Source: Nodosilinea sp. BSH.14
GTDB taxonomy: Bacteria > Cyanobacteriota > Cyanobacteriia > Phormidesmidales > Phormidesmidaceae
NCBI GenBank assembly: GCA_023264315.1
Contig: JALQST010000012.1
Location: 1-17,454, forward strand
Direction: 5' to 3'
DNA length: 17,454 nucleotides
The notes beneath the pieces were generated by a model. It had not been told where the DNA came from, ran no database searches, and saw only the letters and a program-made list of their open reading frames with translations. Below, in pieces: positions 7,826 to 16,199 of the stretch. Both the position numbers and the translations under genes were made by a program. Positions within the stretch are counted from its first letter, which is position 1. The number at the start of each line of letters is the position of its first letter.

Positions 7826-7869
7826 CCGTCTTCTGCCATCGGTGAAGCGATCTATTCCTATCCCTGGCT

Positions 7870-7897
7870 AAGCTGACCGGTTCCGGTCAGCTTTTTT
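7870..7897 (+). terminator. intrinsic terminator of glnN
   Basis: An 11-base arm AAGCTGACCGG (7870-7880) and its exact complement CCGGTCAGCTT (7883-7893) are followed by an uninterrupted T run to 7897. Because the two-base centre cannot form a loop, a stem of about 9 pairs with a 6-base loop (GGTTCC) is expected. It lies 45 bases after the glnN stop. The stem is close to a perfect palindrome, but the T-tract favours the plus strand. Confidence 0.9.
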
Positions 7898-8083
7898 ATG
7901 GCCCGTGGATCGCCCGTCCCCTCTCCCTGTTCCCCAAACCAGGACAGTCGGTAAACTGCGACATCAGGCCATGGCCAGACTGAAGTTCGCCCCGACAATC
8001 TGAGATAGGATCAGCGGCTCAGGGCTACCCTCGCGATTCCCTGACCCGTCCTCCGCGTTCGCTCACCCACCCCACATTGCGCT

Positions 8084-9895
8084 ATGGCTTTTCTCACCCG
8101 TTCCCTGGTGCCCTTGGCGGCCACCTTCGCTGCCGCTGTGGCCGGACTTGCCTTCCCTGCTGAGGCCATGGCAACCTCCTTTGGCCAGCAGCCCATTGAC
8201 CCTAACCTCGTGGTTCCGGTGGCATCTCCCATTCGCCAGGGGGCGCTGTATAACCTGCTGATTTTGGAGCAGGTGCCCAACCGTCGGCAGTGCTGGCAGG
8301 AGCAGACCGAGGATAATGGACCCACGGTGGTGGATCCGTTGTTGTTAACCTTTGACTTTGCGGGATCCTGTGATCGCAAAACCGACAGCAATGGCTACTC
8401 GGTGCGCATCAATGGCGAGGATCTGGGCGTTCAGTATCGCCTGGAAATTGCCCAGCGCCAGGATGACCTGGTGCTGCTGGCCCGGCCCACCCGCGACCGC
8501 AGCCTGCCTGTGATTGAAATTGGTCGCACCCAGGGGCGGGCGGAGGGTTTACTGCGAATTCAATTAAACCCGGGCTGGCAACTCACCCGCCGACTGTTCA
8601 ACGGCCAACCCACGGGCCACATCTACGTCACCCACGATGCGCCCTTGACCCCTGGGCCGGTGGCGACGGCTCCCCAGCCTCCCGCTGTCGGCACATCCGC
8701 ACCTACACCGCCCCTGATTCCGTCTACGACGCCCATTGTCCCGGCCCCGGCTGCGGGGGGGATCCTCCCGCCCCCCCAGCCCAATTTACCCCCGGTGTCC
8801 GTGCGGCCAACCGCCCCCCCCGTGGGGAATACCGAAGTTCCCCCAAGCCCGTCCCAGGGGAGCCCCCTTCGAGTGGTGGTGCCCGTGGCTGGCCCCTCCA
8901 CTTTGCCCCAGGTGCGAGCCGTGGAACCCTCGGCCTTTCGGACGACGGTGAATGGTGAGGCGATGATCCAGGCTGGGGTTTTTCAGGATCCGCAGCGGGC
9001 AGAGGAGATGCGTCAGCGCTTGGCAGCGGCTCGGCTCTCGGCCCAGGTGATTGGTGGGTCTGGATCGGCGGCTCTGCCCACGACTCCTGTTGCTACCCCG
9101 GCCCCCAACGCCAGCCACTTTCGGGTGATTGTGCCCATGCAGAGCCCCGAAACCCTTCAGCAGGTGCGCAATGTTGAACCCGAAGCCTTTCGGGCCACGG
9201 TGGAGGGGCAAACGGTAGTGCAGGTGGGCCTGTTTCAGGAACGCCAGCGAGCCGAAGAAGTTCGCCAAACCCTAGTCGCCTCTAGCCTGCCTGCGACCAT
9301 CGTGGCGGCTCCCGCTCCGGCGGTGGTAACGACGCCCGTCATTCCCAATGTGCCCCGAGGTCAAACCGTTGTTGTGATTGACCCCGGCCACGGTGGGCGC
9401 GACCCTGGGGCGGTGGGCATTGGCGGCATTCAGGAAAAAGTGATTAACACCACTATCTCTAACCGGGTGCGACAGCGGCTGCAAGAGGCCGGACTAACCG
9501 TGTTAATGACCCGTGAGGGCGACCAGTGGGTGGATCTGGATGCCCGCGCCCAGTTTGCCAACCGAGCCAGGGCCGATGCGTTCGTCAGCATCCATGCCAA
9601 CGCCATCAGCATGGCCCGCCCCGAGGTGAACGGCCTAGAAACCTACTACCTCGCCAGTGGTGAACGGCTGGCCCGCAGCATTCACAACAGCGTTCTCCGT
9701 AATACCGATATGCGAGATCGGGGTGTGCGGCAGGCGCGATTCTACGTGCTGCGCCACACCACCATGCCCGCCGTGCTCGTGGAAACGGGTTTCGTCACTG
9801 GAGCCGAAGACGCTGCCCGGTTCCGCAACCCCACCGCCGTCAACCAAATCGCCGACGGCATTGCCAGGGGTATTCTGGATTACCTAGGCCGCTGA
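8084..9895 (+). CDS. exported N-acetylmuramoyl-L-alanine amidase (DUF3747, two SPOR-like repeats, Amidase_3)
   Basis: This 603-residue protein is a zinc amidase of the AmiC type that cuts the amide bond between N-acetylmuramic acid and the stem peptide in the periplasm. Residues 1 to about 30 form a signal peptide ending near FPAEAMA. A DUF3747-like domain (about 45-185, with LYNLLILEQVPNRRQCW) follows, typical of cyanobacterial exported proteins, then a Pro-rich linker (about 187-259). Two copies of a roughly 64-residue unit (about 261-324 and 346-409) contain SPOR-like cores IQAGVFQDPQRAEEMRQRL and VQVGLFQERQRAEEVRQTL. The Amidase_3 domain starts near 427, with VIDPGHGGRDPGA, GIQEK, VSIHANA and the catalytic Glu in LVETGF. 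All zinc ligands appear present. In filamentous cyanobacteria AmiC enzymes act in cell separation and septal nanopore drilling. Transcription looks monocistronic. The start has only weak ribosome-binding support. Confidence 0.92.
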   Translation: MAFLTRSLVPLAATFAAAVAGLAFPAEAMATSFGQQPIDPNLVVPVASPIRQGALYNLLILEQVPNRRQCWQEQTEDNGPTVVDPLLLTFDFAGSCDRKTDSNGYSVRINGEDLGVQYRLEIAQRQDDLVLLARPTRDRSLPVIEIGRTQGRAEGLLRIQLNPGWQLTRRLFNGQPTGHIYVTHDAPLTPGPVATAPQPPAVGTSAPTPPLIPSTTPIVPAPAAGGILPPPQPNLPPVSVRPTAPPVGNTEVPPSPSQGSPLRVVVPVAGPSTLPQVRAVEPSAFRTTVNGEAMIQAGVFQDPQRAEEMRQRLAAARLSAQVIGGSGSAALPTTPVATPAPNASHFRVIVPMQSPETLQQVRNVEPEAFRATVEGQTVVQVGLFQERQRAEEVRQTLVASSLPATIVAAPAPAVVTTPVIPNVPRGQTVVVIDPGHGGRDPGAVGIGGIQEKVINTTISNRVRQRLQEAGLTVLMTREGDQWVDLDARAQFANRARADAFVSIHANAISMARPEVNGLETYYLASGERLARSIHNSVLRNTDMRDRGVRQARFYVLRHTTMPAVLVETGFVTGAEDAARFRNPTAVNQIADGIARGILDYLGR

Positions 9896-9969
9896 GGAAA
9901 ACGTCAATCCCACGGCTGGATACTGCTAATGGTCTGTCAGGGGTAAATTTTAGGGTTTCAGATATCCTC

Positions 9970-10036
9970 AAAGCCCTTCGACAAGCTCAGGGCGACCGTA
10001 AACGACACGTTCGGGCTGAGCCTATCGAAGCCCTAA
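9970..10036. repeat. REP-like imperfect inverted repeat between convergent genes
   Basis: The left arm at 9970-9994 contains CCTTCGACAAGCTCAGGG. The right arm at about 10010-10036 contains the imperfect inverse, CGGGCTGAGCCTATCGAAGC. The arms share the CTTCGA and GCTCAG blocks, about 15 bases apart. CTTCGACAAGCTCAGGG hairpins of this kind are dispersed in many bacterial genomes, so I call it REP-like by recall. It lies exactly between the stops of the amidase (+) and the 2TM gene (-) and could serve as a bidirectional terminator. Confidence 0.65.
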
Positions 10037-10052
10037 TCCTTACTAGCTCTCA

Positions 10053-10568
10053 CTAAAAAGACCCCATGAGCCGCCGCACTGCACCGCCCACGGCCCGACG
10101 CATTTGCTGTTTCCGTCGCCAGCGCTGGAATTCTTGGGTGTAGCTGTACTCATTGGGGCGGTAAATCCGCCACCAACCCCAGGCGAGTTTCAATCCCCAG
10201 GGCGCACCAGGTAAGAAGAAGAGGAAACGGGCAATCCAAGCCCAGAATCCTGATCCACCCGTCACAATCAGGATGATGCACAAAAAGCCAACGAAGAAGC
10301 AGAATCGAGACAAGCTGTGCTGAAAGCGTTGCTTTCGCTCGCGGTCAAACTGGCGCTGGTCGGCAATTTCGTATTTTTTGATGTCCCATTCCTGTTCGGC
10401 CTCGGCGAGGGTTTCGACGGAAATGCCTAGCTCTTCGGCAATTTCCAACAATTGGGCGCGAGACAATTCGCCGGACTCCGTCTGACGGGCCATGGCAATG
10501 CTAAGAATCTGCTGGGCATCCTCAGCGGGATAGAGAAAGCCACCGTCGTGTTCGCCTTGATGTGTCAT
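10053..10568 (-). CDS. 2TM-domain membrane protein with N-terminal short helical (SHOCT-like) segment
   Basis: This is a 171-residue protein of unknown function. I take ATG at 10568 (MTHQGEHDG) because GGGAG lies seven bases upstream; the open frame reaches 10607, but the extra 13 residues look spurious. The N-terminal part (EDAQQILSIAMAR, then GELSRAQLLEIAEELGIS) resembles the helical pair often found before 2TM domains in cyanobacteria. A basic stretch RERKQRFQHSLSR then leads to two hydrophobic segments, FCFFVGFLCIILIVTGG and WIARFLFFLPGAPWGLKLAW, separated by a short turn, as in the 2TM family (PF13239-like). The tail is strongly basic (QRWRRKQQMRRAVGG), probably cytoplasmic. It is transcribed towards the amidase gene and away from the tRNA. 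Confidence 0.8.
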   Translation of the reverse strand: MTHQGEHDGGFLYPAEDAQQILSIAMARQTESGELSRAQLLEIAEELGISVETLAEAEQEWDIKKYEIADQRQFDRERKQRFQHSLSRFCFFVGFLCIILIVTGGSGFWAWIARFLFFLPGAPWGLKLAWGWWRIYRPNEYSYTQEFQRWRRKQQMRRAVGGAVRRLMGSF

Positions 10569-10701
10569 ACCCCGTCTCCCAGAACGGCCCGCTGGCCAGA
10601 ACAACACCTATCCCGTTATAGACAAAATTTTGCCAAATGAGGGGAGGGGGCAGGTACGGAAAACTGCCTAGGGAGATGGCCCACGGGGCAAAAAAGCAGG
10701 C

Positions 10702-10707
10702 TATACT
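10702..10707 (+). promoter_or_regulatory. probable -10 box of the tRNA-Pro gene
   Basis: TATACT lies 20 bases before the first tRNA base, a plausible position for a sigma-70-type -10 box. I see no clear -35 hexamer at the right distance. Confidence 0.4.
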
Positions 10708-10726
10708 GGCAGAGTCCATTGGCCTA

Positions 10727-10800
10727 CGGGATGTAGCGCAGCTTGGTAGCGCGCCTGCTTTGGGAGCAGGATGTCGCAGGTTCAAATCCTGTCATCCCGA
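10727..10800 (+). tRNA. tRNA-Pro (anticodon UGG)
   Basis: A 74-base cloverleaf. The acceptor stem pairs CGGGATG (10727-10733) with CATCCCG (10793-10799), followed by discriminator A at 10800. The D arm contains AGCGCAGCTTGGTAGCGC, the anticodon arm is CCTGC-TTTGGGA-GCAGG with TGG in the centre, and the T arm reads GCAGG-TTCAAAT-CCTGT. CCA is not encoded (TTAACT follows), as is common in cyanobacteria. UGG can read CCA and, by wobble, other proline codons. Confidence 0.97.
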
Positions 10801-10867
10801 TTAACTTTTGAAGACTTCCGGAGCCTACGCATTAGTGACGGCGCGATGGTTGGGTGGTTGCGCAACG

Positions 10868-12001
10868 CTAAAGCTGCACTACGTCCAGACGGGAGGTCAT
10901 CAGGCGATCCATCCAGGCGGCGAGGAAGGTGCGGTTGGCAACTTGTTCCTGGGGGTTGGGAGTATCGGCGGCGTAGGGCAGGAGCCCTTGCAGCGAGGCA
11001 CTGGTGACGCAGAACATGGACTTTTGGAAGCTTTGACAGATTTTCACCCGAACATCGTCTAGGCCGCGACCGCTGGCGAGGTAGAACTCGATTAGGTAGT
11101 CTGGCAAAAAGTGGCGCATATCCTGCATTAGCAGCGTCGGGGGAATGCCTGCACCACCTACAGGGATGGGGTCGGCGTAGAGGGCACCGTACTGGAAGCG
11201 GCCCTGCTCGGCGGGGATTTGGTCGGCCTGGGCGTTGTAGGACACCGTTCCCAAAAAGGGCGTGCCCCGGAAAAAGACGGCCTCCACGTAGGGTACGGCC
11301 ACGTCCATCAAAAAGGTCAACCCAGCGGATTTGGGCAGAATATCGTAGGTTTGGCCCTTGATTTCGACGCGGTAGGTGATGGGGTTGCTGGCGGCGGCGA
11401 CCAGACCCGCTTTAATGAAGGCGACCACTTCGGGAATGGTTTTTACCGTTCCGGCATCGTAGGCGTCGGAGAGGTCGATAAACAGGTCGCTCATCACCCG
11501 CCAAAATTGGCCCAGGGCACTGTAGTAGGCCAGTTGGCGCACTTGCTCAGGTAGGAAATCGGGGAAAACGGCGTTGATGCTGCGGACGAGGGGATTGGCC
11601 TTGGTTTTGGCGGTTGCAGCTTTGCGGGCAAGGTCTAGGAATTCCTCGGAATCCAGGTACTCGTCCATTTTGCCGCCGCCGTGCCAGAGCATGGCCTTCA
11701 TGCAGTATTCGGCGTACTCAAAGTTGATGCGGTCGTGCCACCAATGTTTGAGCAGTTTGCCCACGGACACCTCGCCATCGAAGTATTTGAAGAAGGGAAA
11801 CAGCACCAAAAACTGATCGTCGGCAATGTAGATCAGGTTTTTGGAGTAGGCATCCAGCACCACCCCGTAGCTTTTGAGGATGCCCACCACCTCCAGCACG
11901 TTGGTCTCCGAGTGCGGCAGCAGGGCATCCGCCGACAGCAGACGGTCAATAAACGGCTCTAGGGGATGAACCGATGCAGGTTTGGGGAGGGTTTGGGTCA
12001 T
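10868..12001 (-). CDS. chpX: CO2 hydration protein ChpX/CupB of the NDH-1 CO2-uptake complex
   Basis: This 377-residue protein belongs to the ChpX/ChpY (CupB/CupA) family found only with specialised cyanobacterial NDH-1 complexes. It sits on the cytoplasmic side of the NdhD/NdhF antenna and turns CO2 into bicarbonate, acting like a one-way carbonic anhydrase driven by electron transport. Recognisable segments are SKNLIYIADDQFLVLFPFFKY, KLLKHWWHDR with His86 and His89, MLWHGGGKMDEYLD and RVMSDLFIDLSDAYDAGTVK. His residues in the HWWHDR segment are good candidates for the metal site, by analogy with Cup structures. It follows ndhF and ndhD in the same orientation with a 55-base gap. No cupS gene follows (a tRNA does), which favours CupB, the constitutive form, over the inducible CupA. 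Confidence 0.93.
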   Translation of the reverse strand: MTQTLPKPASVHPLEPFIDRLLSADALLPHSETNVLEVVGILKSYGVVLDAYSKNLIYIADDQFLVLFPFFKYFDGEVSVGKLLKHWWHDRINFEYAEYCMKAMLWHGGGKMDEYLDSEEFLDLARKAATAKTKANPLVRSINAVFPDFLPEQVRQLAYYSALGQFWRVMSDLFIDLSDAYDAGTVKTIPEVVAFIKAGLVAAASNPITYRVEIKGQTYDILPKSAGLTFLMDVAVPYVEAVFFRGTPFLGTVSYNAQADQIPAEQGRFQYGALYADPIPVGGAGIPPTLLMQDMRHFLPDYLIEFYLASGRGLDDVRVKICQSFQKSMFCVTSASLQGLLPYAADTPNPQEQVANRTFLAAWMDRLMTSRLDVVQL

Positions 12002-12056
12002 GGCGGCACGGTTTCGAGAGGGCTATGGGCAAGGGTGTCAATGACGGGACGGACTA

Positions 12057-13655
12057 TCAGGGCAGCACCGAAGCATCGACGACGGCGGGGATCGAGGTCT
12101 CTGTGACCAGGGTATCGGCCACCAGGGATTCATTCAGGGGAGCCAGGCGTAGGGTGCTGGCTTGGACAAAGCCTTGGTAGGGTTCGTGGAGAGCGAGGGT
12201 GGTGTGTTCGATCCATCGGGCCATCCAGTTGGGCTGTACCCCAAAGACCACAATCATCCCAGCCAGGGCCAGGGCGGGCCAGCGGTCGCGCCAGGTCACA
12301 CCGGGCAGGTCAACATCCAACTGGGGCGAGGCACTGGGGGGAGCCACCGCTAGCCGTCCAAAGAAGGCCCGATTGACCAGCAGCAGGAAGTACACCGCCG
12401 TCAGCCCCGATCCCACCATGCAGAGCAAGGTTTGCACCGGGAAAATCAAGAAACTGCCGCGAAACACCAGAAATTCCGAGATAAAGCCCACCATGCCGGG
12501 AATCCCCGCACTAGCCATCACCCCTAAAATCATCAGAGATCCCACAAAGGGTAAGCCTCGCTCTGGATTCAACAAGCCCCGCAGCACGGTGAGATCGCGG
12601 GTGCCCGTGGTGTGGTAAACGACGCCCACCAGCAAAAACAGCAGCCCCGAAATCAGCCCGTGGCTCACCATTTGGAACACGGTGCCCACAATGCTGAGGG
12701 GGGTGGAGGCCGCCGCCGCCAGCAGCACATAGCCCATGTGGCCGATGGAGCTGTAGGCCACCATTTTCTTCATGTCTGTCTGGGCAATGGCCGCCAGGGA
12801 ACCATAGAGGACGCTGATCACCGCCCAGGTGGCCATCAGCGGCGCCAGGGCCATCCAGGCATCGGGAAACAGCCCCAGGCCAAACCGCACGAGGCCGTAG
12901 GTGCCCAACTTCAGCAGCACCCCCGCCAGCAGCACGGATACTGGGGTGGACGCCTCAACGTGGGCATCGGGCAACCAGGTATGGAAGGGAAACAGCGGCA
13001 CCTTGATGCCAAAGCCAATCAGCAGTGCCACCAGGAGAGTAATCTGCTGGGCCAAGGGCAACGCGGTCGCCAACCCGCTGTCGTAGTCGAAGCTGGTATT
13101 GCCCGATAGCCAAACTAGACCGAGGAATGCGCCGAGGATCAAAATCCCCGACAGGGCGGTGTAGATCAAAAACTTGGTGGCCGCATAGCCCCGCCGTGCG
13201 CCGCCCCAGATGGCGATCAGCAGGTAGAGGGGAATGAGTTCCAGTTCGTAAAAGATGAAGAACAGCAGCAGGTTGGCCGAGAGAAACGCCCCCGCCACGG
13301 CACCGTTGATCAGCAAAATCAGGGCGTAGTACAACCGAGGCCGATGCAGGTGGGGGTCACTGATATAGATGGCGACAACCCCCAGCAGGCTATTCACCGC
13401 CAGCAACGGCAGCGACAGGCCATCCAGCCCCAGACGGTAGCTCAAGCCCAGCGGCTCTACCCAGGGCAGCAGTTCCTCGAATTGAAAGCCCGGTGTGGTG
13501 ATATCAAACTGGGTCGCCAAAAACACGACCCCCACCAGGGTCAGTCCAATCGTTAGACCGCTGACTAGTTTGGCGGTAAAGGCCGTAATGTTTCCGGGCC
13601 AAAGGATAACCGCCAAGGCTCCAATGATGGGAATCAGAATCAGTGCGCTCAGCAT
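12057..13655 (-). CDS. ndhD4: NAD(P)H-quinone oxidoreductase subunit 4 (NdhD4-type) of the CO2-uptake NDH-1
   Basis: This is a proton-pumping antiporter-like subunit (532 residues, about 14 membrane helices) of the thylakoid NDH-1 variant for CO2 uptake. I prefer ATG at 13655, two bases after the ndhF stop; a GTG at 13664 would overlap that stop and add three residues. Conserved charges are visible: Glu137 in FFIFYELELIPLYLL, Lys218 in GFGIKVPLFPFHTWLPDAH, and Lys249 in VLLKLGTYGLVRF. Further family segments are KKMVAYSSIGHMGYVLL and GMVGFISEFLVFRG. These are the proton-path residues shared with NuoM. The D4 rather than D3 assignment rests on the adjacent ccmK genes and the absence of cupS. 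Confidence 0.92.
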   Translation of the reverse strand: MLSALILIPIIGALAVILWPGNITAFTAKLVSGLTIGLTLVGVVFLATQFDITTPGFQFEELLPWVEPLGLSYRLGLDGLSLPLLAVNSLLGVVAIYISDPHLHRPRLYYALILLINGAVAGAFLSANLLLFFIFYELELIPLYLLIAIWGGARRGYAATKFLIYTALSGILILGAFLGLVWLSGNTSFDYDSGLATALPLAQQITLLVALLIGFGIKVPLFPFHTWLPDAHVEASTPVSVLLAGVLLKLGTYGLVRFGLGLFPDAWMALAPLMATWAVISVLYGSLAAIAQTDMKKMVAYSSIGHMGYVLLAAAASTPLSIVGTVFQMVSHGLISGLLFLLVGVVYHTTGTRDLTVLRGLLNPERGLPFVGSLMILGVMASAGIPGMVGFISEFLVFRGSFLIFPVQTLLCMVGSGLTAVYFLLLVNRAFFGRLAVAPPSASPQLDVDLPGVTWRDRWPALALAGMIVVFGVQPNWMARWIEHTTLALHEPYQGFVQASTLRLAPLNESLVADTLVTETSIPAVVDASVLP

Positions 13656-13657
13656 AG

Positions 13658-15493
13658 CTACCACAGGCTCCAGGTCATGAAAACGCCAATCAGGCCCACC
13701 CCGGCCATGATGGTGAATAAATACAGTTGAGATTGGCCAGAAATGCTGTATTTCAGACTTTCTCCACCCAAAAGGGAAGCCAGCCCCACGGCATTGACGA
13801 GGCCATCCACCACGTAGCGGTCAAACCAATTGCTGAATCGCGATAGGCCACCCACAGCGGCGACAACGGTGTTGGCATAGAGCCGTTCGGTATAGAAATC
13901 ATAGGCCAGCAGGTCTTGCAAAATCCGCACCGGACGGTTGCGAGAGCGCGATAGGGACTTCGATAGGGGAATCACCGCCCCCAGGGCCACCCCCGCCACC
14001 CCAAAGGCCACCATCAGCGCCGTTACGGGCAGGTTCAAATACTCCACGGGCGGCAACAGCGATAGCCGAGCCATCGTCACAGGCACCAGCAGCGTCACGA
14101 TGGACAGCGACACCATGGGCACCGCCATCGGCCAGGGCACTTCTGGGGCACGGCGAGTTTTGGGTTGGGACTGCCCTAGGAACACGAGGCGAAACACACG
14201 GGTCAAGTTCAACGCTGTCAGACCGTTCACCAGCAAAAAGACCAAAGCCAGCAGGGGCGAACTCTGGCTGAGGAAGTCCACCCCCATCCGCAGTCCCCAG
14301 AAGCAGCCGAGGGGCAAAATCCCCACCATGCCGAGGGAGCCGATCACAAAGGCCAGGGTCGTCGCGGGCATCCGTGACCACAGGCCCCCCATTTCCGTCA
14401 GGTTTTGGCTGGTGGTGGTGGTGATGATGCTGCCCACGCCCATAAACAGCAGCGCCTTGGCCACCGCATGGGTCAGCAGCAGGGTAATCGCCACACCGGG
14501 CCATTCCGTCCCCACCGCCACGAACACCAGGCCCAGGTAGGCACTGGTGGAATAGGACAGCGTCCGCTTCAGGTCAATTTGGGCCAGGGCCACCAAGGAA
14601 CCACCAATGGCCGTAAGGCTACCCAGAGCAATCAGCACCCCCAGCGTCACAGGCGACAGCACCACAATCGGCTGAAGGCGAATCAACACATAGGCTCCGC
14701 AGGTGACGACGACGGAATTTCGCAAAATCGAGGCCGGGTTGGGGCCTTCCATCGCCTCATCTAGCCACAGGTGCAGCGGAAACTGGGCGCACTTGCCAAT
14801 TGGCCCCGCAATCAGCGCCAGTCCCAGCAGTGTGCCCACCAGGGGGGAAAGGTTCTCGGTTTTGACCCACTCGTAGAGGTCGTTAAAATTCAAGCTTCCA
14901 GCCATGGCGGCTAGGGCTACGACGCCCATCAGCAGTAGCACATCGCCGATGCGCTTGGTCAAAAAGGCATCGCGGGCGGCGGTGACGACGAGGGGCTGGG
15001 CATACCAAAAGCCCACCAGCAGGTAGGTGGAAAGGGTCAGCATCTCCAGCAGCGAGTAGGAGACAAACAGCGACCCGCTCAGCACCAGGCCGCTCATGGC
15101 CGCTTCAAAAAAGCCCATTAGCGAATAAAACCGCGCCAAGGCCCAGTCCTTTTCCAGGTATCCCAAGGCAAACACCTGAGCCAGCAGACTGAGGAAGGTA
15201 ATCAGTTCCAGCGCCCCTAGGTTCAGCACTGAAATATCAAAGGCGAGTTCCAAGTGCAGATCGGCAAATTTGAACCAGGAGAAAATCAACTCCTGGGAAC
15301 CCTGATTCCAAATCGCCTGGAATACCAACAGGCCGTGGACAAAGGCCAGCAGCGTCATGACAATGTTGATGTAGGCCGCTGGCCGTGGCCCCGTGCGGTG
15401 AATAAACCCCATCGACCAAGGCAGGGCCAACACCACCCCAAACAAGCCATAGACTGGCAGTAGCCAACTTGTCTCCACCAACATTTGGTTCAT
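13658..15493 (-). CDS. ndhF4: NAD(P)H-quinone oxidoreductase subunit 5 (NdhF4-type) of the CO2-uptake NDH-1
   Basis: This is the distal antiporter-like subunit (611 residues, multi-spanning) of the same NDH-1 complex and the partner that contacts ChpX. Visible family features are LGYLEKDWALARFYSLM, Glu150 in SYSLLEMLTLSTYLLVGFWY, RIGDVLLLMG and the segment GKCAQFPLHLWLDEAMEG with Lys234 and His241. After that it reads NPASILRNSV, where respiratory NdhF1/NuoL has TPISALIHAA. This departure is typical of the CO2-uptake paralogues and supports F3/F4 over F1. ATG at 15493 (MNQM) and the ATG at 15484 are both possible; a GAGG lies about 13 bases before the first. It heads the ndhF-ndhD-chpX operon, divergent from ccmK2. 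Confidence 0.92.
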   Translation of the reverse strand: MNQMLVETSWLLPVYGLFGVVLALPWSMGFIHRTGPRPAAYINIVMTLLAFVHGLLVFQAIWNQGSQELIFSWFKFADLHLELAFDISVLNLGALELITFLSLLAQVFALGYLEKDWALARFYSLMGFFEAAMSGLVLSGSLFVSYSLLEMLTLSTYLLVGFWYAQPLVVTAARDAFLTKRIGDVLLLMGVVALAAMAGSLNFNDLYEWVKTENLSPLVGTLLGLALIAGPIGKCAQFPLHLWLDEAMEGPNPASILRNSVVVTCGAYVLIRLQPIVVLSPVTLGVLIALGSLTAIGGSLVALAQIDLKRTLSYSTSAYLGLVFVAVGTEWPGVAITLLLTHAVAKALLFMGVGSIITTTTSQNLTEMGGLWSRMPATTLAFVIGSLGMVGILPLGCFWGLRMGVDFLSQSSPLLALVFLLVNGLTALNLTRVFRLVFLGQSQPKTRRAPEVPWPMAVPMVSLSIVTLLVPVTMARLSLLPPVEYLNLPVTALMVAFGVAGVALGAVIPLSKSLSRSRNRPVRILQDLLAYDFYTERLYANTVVAAVGGLSRFSNWFDRYVVDGLVNAVGLASLLGGESLKYSISGQSQLYLFTIMAGVGLIGVFMTWSLW

Positions 15494-16199
15494 GAATCTG
15501 TCACTACCTCGCCTAAAACCATCTGCGGCAGGCTACCCACACATCTCCAGCGTTGCCCCGAAGGCAGGAAGCATGGCCTGCAGATCTATCTCTTCCAGCC
15601 TGACGAATTCGCGGCCATCACACCATTAAGATATGTGAACGAAGTAATGCCGGGATGGCGAATTCCGACTGCTGAACCGCATCCTCTCACTCGCCTCAAA
15701 CCCTAGACGGCAAGACCGAGCGAGTACCCGTTAGCCATCATCCTACTCGATTCGTGAAGCCCTACCGAGATCAGGTCTAACACCAGAATTGATAGATTCA
15801 GGTCAATGGAAGTCCAAGACATAATTTTAATGTTGCGACCCTGGCATTCATTACTTTTGGGTGAAGCTTGAAGGGAGATCAAGTCCCACAGAAAGCCCTA
15901 AACGAGGGTGAGTCCTCACCTCGGCAAGGGCCGCCAATCGCCGCTTCCGTAGGGCTTTTGGGGATAAGGTTTCATAATACGCAACATTAGCAACAATCAT
16001 TGAGGCTTATATTGCAAAAGTGTCAATCGACACCTATGCTTAGGTTGTCATCAAAGAGAAATCAGCTCTTTTCGCCTTCACTAACCTTGAGCAAATCCCG
16101 TTTCTTAATGAGTTCGGGCCTGTTCATCGCGCCTGTAAAGGCTGAATTCCTGAGTGAAGGCAGGGGAAAAGATCTAGATTTAACAAGGAGATTACGACA
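15494..16199. other. divergent regulatory spacer between ndhF4 and ccmK2
   Basis: About 700 bases without a convincing gene. A 73-codon open frame near 15485-15706 has no recognisable features and overlaps the ndhF start. The spacer must hold promoters for both operons. A weak candidate for ccmK2 is TTAGCA (15987-15992) with TATATT (16008-16013), 15 bases apart. It also contains the foldable element at 15892-15958, a small inverted repeat GTGTC-AATC-GACAC (16020-16033), and the ccmK2 ribosome-binding site AAGGAG (16185-16190), nine bases before the ATG. Confidence 0.55.
15892..15958 (+). other. compact three-way-junction RNA-like element upstream of ccmK2
   Basis: The outer stem AAAGCCCTA (15892-15900) pairs perfectly with TAGGGCTTT (15950-15958). 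It encloses a stem at 15903-15923 (8 pairs, one bulged G, loop GTCC) and a stem at 15926-15946 (6 pairs, one bulge, 8-base loop). Joining segments are only 2-3 bases. On the plus strand it is followed by one T and then GGGG, so it is a poor intrinsic terminator. It could be a cis-acting leader of ccmK2 or a small RNA. The fold is also possible on the minus strand. I could not match it to Yfr1, a hammerhead or a riboswitch I know. Confidence 0.4.

Noticed and set aside
15485..15706. Small protein gene between ndhF4 and ccmK2
   Set aside because: It has no ribosome-binding site or recognisable motif, and overlaps the ndhF4 start and regulatory region.
15903..15923. Yfr1 small RNA, because of a GTCCTCACC stretch
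   Set aside because: Yfr1 needs ACTCCTCACAC unpaired between two stem-loops. Here the sequence differs and lies inside a stem.
15892..15958. Hammerhead ribozyme, suggested by the three-way junction
   Set aside because: The CTGATGA and GAAA core strands are absent from the joining segments.
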